Assembly: GCF_907164915.1 (NCBI RefSeq)
Contig: NC_061870.1
Span: 913,501 to 977,500, forward strand
Source: Impatiens glandulifera
Taxonomy: Eukaryota > Streptophyta > Magnoliopsida > Ericales > Balsaminaceae
Length of the DNA stretch: 64,000 nt
Reading direction: 5' to 3'
The notes beneath the pieces are model-generated. The model worked only from the letters and a program-made list of their open reading frames with translations, searched no databases and was not told the DNA's origin. Both the position numbers and the translations under genes were made by a program. This document shows positions 11,567 through 20,840 of this stretch, piece by piece (the first letter of the stretch is position 1; each line of letters starts with the position of its first letter).

Positions 11567-14036
11567 GACTTAGCCAGCCAATAACATCCCTCGGTCTGAC
11601 TTAGACAGCCAACAACTTCTCTCTATCTGACTTAGCCAACCAATAACTTCCCTCTGTCTGACTTAGCTAGCCAACAACTTCCCTCGGTCCAGACTTAGCC
11701 AACCAATAACTTCCCTCGGTCCTAACTTAGTCAGCCAACAACTTCCCTTAGCTAGACTTAGACAGCCAACAACTTCCCTCGGTCAAGACTTAGAGACAAC
11801 CAACAACTTCCATCGGTCAGACTAAACCAACCATAAACTTCCCACGGACATGACTTAGCCAGTCAATAACTTATCTCGGTCTAGACATAGCCAGTCAATA
11901 ACTTCCCTCGGTCCAGACTTCGCTAGCCAACAACTTCCCTCTGTCTGACTTAGCCAACAACAACTTCCCTCTATCTGACTTAGCCAGCCAACAATTTCCC
12001 TCGGTCTGACTTAGCCAACCAACAACTTCTCTCGATCTGACTTAGCCAGCCAACAACATCCCTCGGTCCAGACTTAGCCAGCCAACAACTTCCTTCGGTC
12101 CAGACTTAGCCAACCAACAACTTCTCTCGGTCTGACTTAGACAACCAACAACTTCCCTCTGTCCGACTTAGCCAACCAACAACTTCCCTATGTCTGACTT
12201 AGCCAACCAACAACTTCCCTCGGTCAGACTAAACCAACCACAACTTCCCTCGGTCAGACTAAACCAACCATAAACTTCCCTCGGACTTGACTTAGCCAAC
12301 TAATAACTTATCTCGGTCCAGACATAGCCAGTCAATAACTTCACTCGGTCCAGACTTCGTCAGCCAACAACTTCCCTCGGTCTGACTTAGCCAGCCAACA
12401 ACTTCCCTCGGTCCAGACTTATCCAGCCAACAACTTCCCTCGGTCTGAATTAGCCAACCAACAACTTCTCTCGGTCTGACTTAGCTAGCCAACAACATAC
12501 CTCGGTCCTGACTTAGCCAGCCAACAACTTCCTTTTGTCCAGACTTAGCCATCCAACAACTTCTCTCGGTCTGACTTAGACAACCAATAACTTCCCTCTA
12601 TCTGACTTAGCCAACCAACAACTTCCCTCTGTCTGACTTAGCCAGCCAACAACTTCCCTCGGTCCAGACTTAGCCAACCAATAACTTCCCTCGGTCCAGA
12701 CTTAGCCAGCCAACAACTTCCCTCGGTCTGACTTAGACAGCCAACAACTTCCCTCTGTCTGAATTAGCCAACAACAACTTCCCTCTATCTGACTTAGCCA
12801 GCCAATAACTTCCTCGGTCCAGACCTAGCCAACCAATAATTTCCCTCGGTCCAGATTTAGCCAACTAACAACTTCCTTTGGTCCAGACTTAGCCAGCCAA
12901 CAACTTCTCTCGGTCTGACTTACCCAACCAACAACTACCCTCGGTCAAGACTTAGCCTGCCAACAACTACCCTTGGTCCTTTTTTAGCCAACCAACAACT
13001 TCTCTCGGTCTGACTATATCAGCCTTGACTCTCACTTTAATTAGACCGAGTGCTGGATTTTTAAAAATGTATATATTTAAGCAGAAAACAGAAACATTTG
13101 CGGAAGAGTTATAAATATATAAGTGTCATTACAAAACCATACCCTTTAAAAACAAAAACGACACTTTACATCAAAAATATTATAACATGGTCCATTAATA
13201 CTAAAACATTGGTCTTGAAGTGCCAGACCTTAAAAGCACTTGAAATACAAAAACATTGGTCTTTAAGTGCCACACATTAAAAGCACTTGAACAACATTTG
13301 TCCCTCCTCACACACACACACCTCCAAGCCTCCCTTCATGGGTTAACAGAATGCTATGGCTGTGTACCTACACCAAACAAGTATAGTGCGTCTAAAGACC
13401 CAGCAAGCATATTTAAATAGAATATGAAAAGACAAGTAAAAGTTGCCTTGTATTGATGTTCTGACTTGTAAAACAGTTTATAAAAGTGTTAGAACATAAA
13501 CATCTTTGAGTACATACTGGCCCTTTACATTTCAAAGCTGATCATGAAAGTTAGGAATCTTGTTGAGCACATAGTTGGAAGGGCACTCTTCGGAGTCTAT
13601 CCCTAAAGTCCACAACCTTGTTAGACACTTGTCTGTGTAGGGTAGGATCTTCAAGAGCTCGTCCTAGAAGTCCAGTCCCAATAAAACCTCAACAAATATT
13701 TTGGCATCAGACCACTATAGCTCAACCTGGCTAGCCTTCTGCCAAGATCTGTTCAGTCCTTGTATCATTGTTCACAAAAATGTATCATACCTTTGAAAAA
13801 CAGAACTTACCTTTGAAAACAGATCATGCCTTTGAAAACAAATCATACTTTGCAAAAAAGATTATATAACCATGTGTGGGTTTCTAAAGATGAGTTGAAA
13901 AAAGAGCTTGCCTTAGGAGATCTTGCTGCTATGTTATGATCTTGATCCTAAAGGTGCTATGGTCTTGCTTCCAAAAGTGTGCCTCTAGTTTTTTTAGTAG
14001 AGAGATGGTGGAAAAGAATAAAATGAAGGAAGAGTG

Positions 14037-14058
14037 CCCTATATATAGTACTTAATAA
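14037..14058 (-). promoter_or_regulatory. LTR TATA box, family 1
   Basis: The minus strand reads TACTATATATAGGGC. The same segment lies at the corresponding place in the other family 1 LTRs (20475-20486 minus, 29461-29475 plus). It sits just downstream, in element sense, of the GGTGACC repeat array. Confidence 0.65.
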
Positions 14059-14059
14059 T

Positions 14060-14315
14060 GATGATCACCAGCTTGTCATCAGCTGAGTTTAATAATAAAA
14101 TAATCATAAGGGCTGGTCACCTGCTTGTCGTAGGAATGGGTTAACACAAGATGGCTGGTCACCTGCTTGTCATCAATTGGGTTTAATAATAAAATAATCA
14201 TAAGGGTTGGTTAACTGATTGTCACCATCTGGGTTAATCAAAAAGGGCTTGTCACCATCTTGTCATTTGCTGTTCATAAGCAAAGAGGGTTGGTCACCTG
14301 CTTGTCACCATCTTG
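14060..14315 (-). promoter_or_regulatory. GGTCACC repeat array upstream of the LTR TATA box
   Basis: About six imperfect copies of GGTCACCTGCTTGTCA, spaced roughly 40-60 bases and separated by GGGTTTAATAATAAAATAAT-like spacers. The array lies immediately upstream, in element sense, of the TATA box. Copies of the array are also present at 20500-20755, 29050-29460 and 61600-61841, and looser versions occur in family 2 LTRs. Repeated motifs in U3 often act as enhancers, but that role here is inferred. Confidence 0.5.
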
Positions 14316-14329
14316 TTGCCTATGAAAGG

Positions 14330-14570
14330 GTTTGAAGCATGAAGTGGCTAAGCATGAGGTGGCTAAGCATGAGGTGGCTAAGTATCAGGTGGAAAAGCAT
14401 GAGAAGGCTAAGCATGAGGTGGCTAAGAATGAGGTGGCTAAGCATGAGGTGGCTAAGCATGAGGTGGCTAAGCATGAGGTGGCTAAGCATGAGGTGGCTA
14501 AGCATGAGGTGTCTAAGCATGAGGTGGCTAAGCATGAGGTGGCTAATCATGAGGTGGCTCAAGTATGGGT
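14330..14570. repeat. 15 bp tandem repeat inside the LTR
   Basis: About 16 tandem copies of AAGCATGAGGTGGCT, with a few variants. Because 15 is a multiple of three, all frames stay open, giving spurious peptides such as repeated KHEVA. The other family 1 LTR copy has only about 5 copies (20770-20840), so the array length is unstable. Confidence 0.92.
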
Positions 14571-14799
14571 GGGAAAAATATAAACAGTCGGACTCCCTCG
14601 GTCGGACCCCCTCGGTCGGACCCACTCGGTCGTGACATATATTTTCCCTCGGCCCCGGCCCCGGCCCCGATTTGACCTGGTCCCATGGTTTCTGTCAGGA
14701 CCGAAGTTTACTCGGTCTAAAATGAAATTTTGGGTGTGACAGCTCGATCCTAATTAAAAGAGTTTCGACCCCAAAATTAAAACATACTGAATAAATCGG

Positions 14800-16268
14800 G
14801 ATACTTTTGTTGCATATCTTCTTCTACTTCCTAAGTGGCTTCATCAATAGAATGGTTTCTCTAGAGTACCTTCACCATGTTGATTTCTTTATTTCTCAGC
14901 CTTCTGATCTTCCTTGTAATTATTTATGTTGGGAGCTCTTTATAGGTCAAGTTTGGTGTCCATTGCATTACATCATGATGGATGATATGGGTCGAATTTG
15001 GGATGTAATTCCTTAGATTGGAAACATGAAAAATGTTGTGGACTGTATCAAGAGTTTGGGGCAGAGCAAGTCTGTACGTAACATCACCTATTTCCTCCAA
15101 AATTTCAAGGGGGCCGATGTACCTTGGGTTCAACTTGCCCTTTTTCCCGAATCTGATGATACCTTTGCAAGGGGATACCTTTAAGAAAACGTGGTCACCC
15201 CAACTAAAACTTAAATCACGGCGCTTCTTGTCAGCATAACTTTTCTGCCTACTTTGAGCTGCAAGTAGCCTCTCTCGGATCTTGCCCACCAGGGCCATAG
15301 TGATGGATACGATTTCTAGTCTAATCACAATTCTCTTGCCTACCTCGTCCCAATGTAGTGGTGTCCTGCACTTCTTTCCATATAATGCTTCAAATGGCGC
15401 TATTCCAATAGAAGATTGGAAACTATTGTTGTAAGCAAACACAATCAAAGGTAGCCTGGGTTCCCAATTGCCTCCAAAGTCAATAAGACAGGCCTGTAGA
15501 AAGTCCTCAAGTGTTTGGATCACACGTTCAGATTGGCCGTCGATTTAAGGGTGAAAAGTTGTGCTGAAGGACAGCTTCGTTCCTAGACCCTTGTGAAGAC
15601 TCTCCCAGAAATGAGAAGTGAAACGTGGGTCTCGGTCTGAAACTATCCTTGCTGGGATGCCATGCAGCCGAACTATCTCTTGTAGGTACAGCTCCGCATA
15701 TTTATCCATTAAAAAGGTGGTGCGAATTGGCAGAAAGTGAGCTGACTTGATGAGACGGTCCACTATGACCCAAATGGTATTCATCTTTCGCAAGATCTTG
15801 GGCAAGCCGACTATGAAATAAATCTATAGCAATGTCTTCCCACTTCCATACTGGAATTGGCAAAGGACATAACAGCCCCGCTGGTCTTTGGTGCTCAATC
15901 TTCACTTGTCGGCAGGTTAAACACTCACTTACAAAGGTCATGATGTCCTTCTTCATTCCTGGCCACCAATATAAAGTTTACAGATCTTTGAACATTTTGG
16001 TGCTTCTTAGATGGACAGAGTAGGGTGTTTAATGCGCCTCAACTATGACTTCTTGCTTTAAGGAGTCCACCGATGGTACCCACAGCCTGCTTTCGTGATA
16101 AACCAGATTGTTTTTAGTTGAGTACAATGAGGTGCCTTTCTTCTCGTCCCTTTGCCTCCATGTGGTCAGCTGGGGATCTTGCGCCCGCCCCAACCGAATT
16201 CTTTCAAGTAGGTCCAGAACTATTGCCAAAGTCGCCAGAATGCACTCTTGTTGCTCCTCTAACACCAC
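14800..16268 (-). pseudogene. Gypsy integrase with chromodomain-like tail (pol, 3' part)
   Basis: Broken integrase. The zinc-binding region is near 15880-16040 ([10 protein letters not shown] with upstream His). The catalytic core is near 15545-15805, with Asp in WVIVDRL and Asp in IVSDRDPRF. The Glu of DGQSERV falls near 15525, just after an in-frame TAA. The C-terminal part (14924-15523) has SYADKKRRDL, GKLNPRYIGP and FHVSNLRNYIP. The tail further left, with MVKVL and EVEEDM, looks like a Tekay-type chromodomain and is broken by stops. A frameshift near 15790 separates the zinc-finger frame from the core. It would have inserted the cDNA; it cannot be made as one protein now. Confidence 0.88.
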
Positions 16269-16427
16269 CAGATTCAGCCTCTCGAATTCCAGAATCAGGT
16301 TTGGTTGAGCAGTAAGTTGATTAAGTGTGCTTGATTTCCGGCTAAGTGCATCAGCTACAACGTTGGCCTTCCCTGGTTGATAGATTATTTCGCAGTCATA
16401 GTCTTTGACTAGCTCCAGCCAACGCCT

Positions 16428-17672
16428 CTACCTCATGTTGAGCTCTTTTTGGGTGAACAAGTACTTGAGACTTTGATGATCGGTGAAGATTTGGCACCTC
16501 TCCCCATAGAGATAATGGCGCCATATCTTCAAGGCAAACACCACAGCTGCTAACTCAATTTCGTGAGTGGGGTAATTCTTATAATGGATTTTCAACTTCA
16601 TGGATGCATAAGCCACTACTTTCCCATCCTGCATTAGCACAGCACCTAAGCCATTCTTGGAAGCGTCTGTGCACACAACAAAGTTGCCCACCACAGCTAG
16701 AATTGTAAAAACAGGGGCATATATCAAGCTTCTCTTCAACACTTCAAAGCTGTTGGCACATTGATCAGACCACACAAACTATTCATCTTTGCGCGTCAAA
16801 GTTGTAAGGGGTAGAGCTATTTTGGAGAAGCCTTTGATGAACCTTCGGTAATAGCCAGCCAGACCCATAAAACTTCTGATTTCAGTCACACTTGATGGTG
16901 TTGCCCAGTCCTTCACTGCTTCAACTTTAGTTAGATCAACCTCAATGCGCTTGGAAAAAACAATGTGGCCCAAGAATGCTATTTCCTTCAGCCAGAACTC
17001 ACACTTGCTTAGTTTTGCAAAGAGATGATGATTAGATAGAACTTGCAAAACTACAGCCAAGTGCTGATGGTGCTCTTCTTCTGTTTTGGAGTAGATCAAG
17101 ATGTCATAAATGAAGACCACCACAAACTAATCTAAATAGGGGTGGAAGACCCTATTCATGAGCTCCATAAAGACTGCTGGTGCATTTGTCAACCCGAATG
17201 GTATCACTAAGAACTCATAGTGCCCATATTGAGTTCTGAATGTTGTCTTCTTTATATCTTCCTCCTTGACCCAGATTTGATGATAGCCGGACCTTAGATC
17301 GATTTTGGAGAAGACCGAAGCCCCTTTGAGTTGGTCGAACAGGTCGTCAATCCTTGGCAAAGGATACTTGTTTTTGATGGTTACCTTGTCGAGCTCCCTA
17401 TAGTCGATGCATAATCGTCTGGACCTGTCCTTCTTCTTCACAAGTAGAACTGATGCACTCCAAGGTTGTACACTTGGGTGAATGAACCCTTTGCTCAAAT
17501 AGTCTTCCAGCTGGTCCTTCAACTCCTTCATTTCTGTGGGTGCTAAACGGTAAGGTGCTTTCGAGATTGGTAGACTACCAACCTTAATCACTATGCTGAA
17601 CTCCACTTCTCTAACTGGTGGCAGCCCAGAAACATCAGCAAGAAACACACCTGGATACTCCCTTACCACCAA
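16428..17672 (-). pseudogene. Gypsy reverse transcriptase and RNase H (pol, middle)
   Basis: The RT frame at 17127-17672 carries [35 protein letters not shown] and [11 protein letters not shown]. It continues at 16779-17123 with the palm motif, where the first Asp codon of the expected FIDDILIYS is TAT (17106-17108), so it reads FIYDILIYS and a metal-binding residue is lost. [12 protein letters not shown] follows. The RNase H part (16428-16775) has [15 protein letters not shown] and [13 protein letters not shown]. Single stops separate the three frames without frameshift, which is typical of slow decay. The family normally makes cDNA from the element RNA and removes the RNA strand. Confidence 0.92.
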
Positions 17673-17689
17673 GATTTCTTCTAACTTTG

Positions 17690-18065
17690 GTTACTGCTCA
17701 TTCAACATAACATGAGCAGCAGCCAACACACTTGGAACTTCTATTTGAAGTAACTGTTAAACTTGGAACAGAAAGACCTTCCCATCATGGTCAATTAGTG
17801 CCACAGACTTTTCTTTACAATTGATTTTAGCCTCATGACGGAGTAGCTAGTCCATTCATAAAATAATATCAAATCCAGACATCTCCACCACCACAAGATC
17901 CAAAAACATCTTGTGATTTTGGAGTTGGGTTTCACAAGCTCTAACAAATCTATTGGTTTTAAGACCAGGTCCAGCAGGTAGAGATATTTTATAAACAGCC
18001 ATGGACTCAACTAGTTTCAAGCCAGCTTGTTGCACAAAGAATGCAGAAATAAAAGAATTTGTTGC
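17690..18065 (-). pseudogene. Gypsy aspartic protease region (pol, 5' part)
   Basis: The segment between gag and RT on the minus strand translates to ATNSFISAFFVQQ and further MSGFDIIL with nearby stops, matching the retropepsin region of plant gypsy elements. The active-site triplet area reads Asp, Ile, stop instead of the family's Asp-Thr/Ser-Gly, at about 18062-18072, so the enzyme is dead. The first, catalytic, Asp codon is still present. Confidence 0.7.
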
Positions 18066-19240
18066 TCAAATATCTATCAAGGTAATGGCTAACTTATTAG
18101 CAATTAGTAGATTACCTGTGATAATAGTGGAATTTGGATTCACTTCCTTTTGGTCTATTGAGTAGACCCTGCCTGGTATGACCTTCTTCAATTGTGGGCA
18201 GTCACGCTTATAATGCCCAACCTTCTTACATTGGAAACAAACGTTAGAACTCTGCAGACACGACCCCGTATGAATGATCCCACAAGGATTATAAGGGGAC
18301 GCTGACAGGTTAGCCTGGTTTGCTGGTTTGGTGTATGGTGTCCTTCTTTGCTGCTGCTGTTGTTGAGGGCGCCAGATGTTCCTTGACTGCTGGTGGTTTG
18401 AATTGTTATTATAATTTTTATAATAGGGCCGTTTTGAAGGTGACCCTAGTGAATCCCTCCCTGGATAGCTAGCTCGTTTGGTCTGAGCCTCTCTAACTAT
18501 GTCTTGGCTGTATTTTTCTGCCATCAGTGCCCTATCAATTGTTTCCCTCATGGTTGCAGCATTGCTCAGCCTCACATATCGGCCGATGGTTGCATTGAGA
18601 CCTTCTAGAAAATGGTACAGCTCTATGTCATGGTTCCACGTTATCATGGGTGCAAAATACTTATCCCGCTCAAACCTTTAGACATACTCAGCAACACTTA
18701 AATCACCCTGGCGGATTTCCAGAAACTCCGTGGCCAATTTGTTTCTGGTGCTCAATGTGAAGTATTTGCCATAAAATACAACCTTGAATTCTGCCCGGGT
18801 TGCTGTATTAAGATTGAGGGTGGACTTGGCTCCTTGCCACCAGATTCTAGCATCGTCCTTGAACATGAAAGTGGCACACCTTATCTTATCCGAGTTATTG
18901 CATTGCATGAACACGGAAATCGTCTCTATTGACTATATCCACTCCTCAACCACCATTGGATCAGTACTTCCCTTAAAGTCGCTTGGTTTGAAACTCATAA
19001 ATTGCTTCTATGCTGGTGGTTGGCTACATCCCTCATAGGTGTTGCTAACATGGTTTGGATTAGACCCATTCGCTTGGAACATTTTACGCATCTGCTCATT
19101 TTAAATTCGGTTCTAGTCCCTCATCTGCTCATTTTGTATCCGGTTTGATCCCTCAAGGCATCAACAAGACCGGATAGAAAGTTGTTCTGATCATTCTCTT
19201 CGGATGGGGTAGATACGTTGCCTCTGGTTCCTCTTCTCAT
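18066..19240 (-). pseudogene. Gypsy gag with CCHC zinc knuckle
   Basis: The start is placed at the ATG whose complement is 19238-19240, giving MRRGTRG, shortly after the primer site. The body (18678-18914) has KDDARIWWQGA and FYGKYFTLSTRNKLATEF, the usual capsid-like core of plant gypsy gag. 18066-18647 has a Gln- and Asn-rich stretch and then CFQCKKVGHYKRDC (18199-18239), a CX2CX4HX4C knuckle that binds RNA. Stops and frameshifts near 18670 and between 18915 and 19140 break the frame. The role in the family is particle assembly and RNA packaging. Confidence 0.88.
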
Positions 19241-19375
19241 GTTTCTAATAGAAACAAAGCTATACACTTAATATCAATTTAACAATTTATTTAAACACTT
19301 AATAACCTGAAGGTGAGTCCTTGGAGTTGTAGTTGCAAGAACATGTGTGTGGAAATACAAAGGTTCGCAACCATT

Positions 19376-19387
19376 GCTCTGATACCA
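19376..19387 (-). other. Primer binding site
   Basis: The minus strand reads TGGTATCAGAGC, the usual plant site for the initiator methionine tRNA, directly inside the 5' LTR. It fixes the orientation of the element. Confidence 0.88.
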
Positions 19388-19389
19388 AC

Positions 19390-20840
19390 TATAACAACCT
19401 TGACTCTCACTTTAATTAGATCGAGTGCTGGATTTTTAAAAACATATATATTTAAGCGGAAAACAGAAAAATTTGCAGAAGAATTATAAATATATAAGTG
19501 TAATTACAAAACCAGACCCTTTAAAAACAGAAACGTCTCTTTACATCAAAAACAATTATAACATGGTCCCTTAATACTAAAACATTGGTCTTTAAGTGTC
19601 AGACCTTAAAAGCACTTGAAATACAAAAACATTGGTATTTAAGTGCCAGACCTTAAAAGCACGTGAAATATAAAAACATTGGTCTTTAAGTGTCAGACCT
19701 TAAAAGCACTTGAACTACATATGTCCCTCCTCCCACACACACACCTCCCCTGCACCCTGCCCACCCTCAAAGCCTCCCTTCATGGGTCAACAGAATGCTG
19801 TGGTTGTGTACCTACACCACACAAGTATAGTGAGTCTAAAGACCCAATAAACATATTTACAGAGAATATGAAAAGACAAGTAAAAGCTTCCTTGTATTGA
19901 TGTGCTGAATTGTAAAACAGTTTATAAAAGTGTTAGAACAGAAACATCTTTGATCACATACTGGCCCTTTACATTTCAAAGCAGATCCTGAAAGTTAGGA
20001 ATCCTGTTGAGCACATAGTTGGAAGGGCACTCTTCGGAGTCTATCCCTAAAGTCCACAACCTGGTTAGACACTTGTCTGTGTGGGTAGGATCTTCTAGAG
20101 CTCGTCCCAGAAGTCCAGTCCCAATAGAACCTCAACACATATTTTGGAATTAGATTACCAGAGCTCAACCTGGCTAGCCTTCTTCCCAGATCTGTCCAGT
20201 CCATATATCATTGTTCACAAAAATGTATCATATCTTTGAAAAAAGAACTTACCTTTGAAAACAGATCATGCCTTTGAAAATAGAATATACTTTGCAAAAC
20301 AGATTATATAAGCAAGTGTGGGTTTCTAAAGATGAGTTGAGAAAAGAGCTTGCCTTAGGTGATCTTGTTTCTATGTTATGATCTTGCTCCTAAAGGTGTT
20401 ATGGTCTTGCTTCTAAAACTGGTTTTCTTAGTAGAGAGATGGTGGAAAAGAATAAAATGAAGGAAGGGGTGCCCTATATATAGTACTTAATAAGGCTGGT
20501 CACCAGCTTGTCATCAGCTGGGTTTAATAATAAAATAATTATAAGGGCTGGTCACCTTCTTGTGTTAGGCATGGGTTAACAAAAGATGGTTGGTCACCTG
20601 CATGTCATCAATTGGGTTTAATAATAAAATAATCATAAGGGCTGGTCACCTGCTTGTCACCAGATGAGTTAATCAAAAAGGACTTGTCACCAGCTTGTCA
20701 TCTGTTGGTCATAAGCAAAGAGGGTTGGTCACCTGCTTGTCACCAGCTTGTTGCCTATAAAAGGTTTGAAGCATTAAGTGGCTAAGCATGAGGTGGCTAA
20801 GCATGAGGTGGCTAAGCATGAGGTGGCTAAGAATGAGGTG
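19390..20840 (-). repeat. Gypsy family 1 LTR (5' LTR, truncated by satellite)
   Basis: Matches the 13016-14741 LTR from its inner end through the TATA box (20475-20486) and the GGTCACC array. It keeps only about five of the 15 bp repeats and then stops. About 160 outer bases, including the CCCTCGGTCGGAC repeats and the terminal TGTCACACCC, are replaced by satellite at 20841. Confidence 0.9.

Larger units (their letters stand above)
1452..13015. repeat. Satellite block A, 31-32 bp monomer
   Basis: About 11.5 kb of head-to-tail monomers. The core is ACTTCCCTCGGTC followed by TGAC, CAGAC or TAGAC, then TTAGCCAGCCAACA; the TGAC form gives 31 bp and the CAGAC/TAGAC forms give 32 bp. Monomers diverge mildly, but longer multi-monomer blocks recur, so there is higher-order structure of about 0.63 kb and 1.23-1.26 kb. 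The minus strand looks open in short stretches with a repeating WLSLDRGKLL-like peptide because satellite phases cycle through the frames; these are not genes. It starts next to the foldback and stops at a gypsy LTR at 13016. Confidence 0.97.
13016..14741 (-). repeat. Gypsy family 1 LTR (3' LTR)
   Basis: In minus-strand sense it begins TGTCACACCCAAAATTTC (right end at 14741) and ends near 13016. In that sense it contains, in order, CCGAGGG-type 13 bp repeats (14585-14640), about 16 copies of a 15 bp repeat read on the plus strand as AAGCATGAGGTGGCT (14330-14565), a series of GGTCACC-containing repeats (14060-14310), a TATA box near 14039-14050, and a conserved R/U5 segment. It matches 19390-20840 and the solo LTR at 28751-30297. 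Confidence 0.92.
13016..20840 (-). mobile_element. Ty3/gypsy LTR retrotransposon, Tekay/Del-like, degenerate
   Basis: A 7.8 kb minus-strand element. Its two LTRs are 13016-14741 (3' LTR) and 19390-20840 (5' LTR). The primer site lies at 19376-19387 and the polypurine region is next to 14742. Between them gag, protease, reverse transcriptase, RNase H and integrase appear in the gypsy order, with a chromodomain-like tail after the integrase, as in Tekay/Del chromoviruses. Stops and frameshifts break every domain. Satellite flanks both sides. The outer part of the 5' LTR is missing and satellite takes over directly at 20841. No target duplication is visible because of that truncation. Confidence 0.93.

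Noticed and set aside
1452..13015. Calling the satellite centromeric
   Set aside because: Higher-order structure and nested chromoviruses fit, but the sequence alone cannot show CENH3 binding.
14320..14635. Three overlapping frames of 83-101 codons (repeated KHEVA, RWLSM or LMLSH)
   Set aside because: A 15 bp tandem repeat without stop codons leaves several frames open on both strands. No protein signal beyond the repeat.
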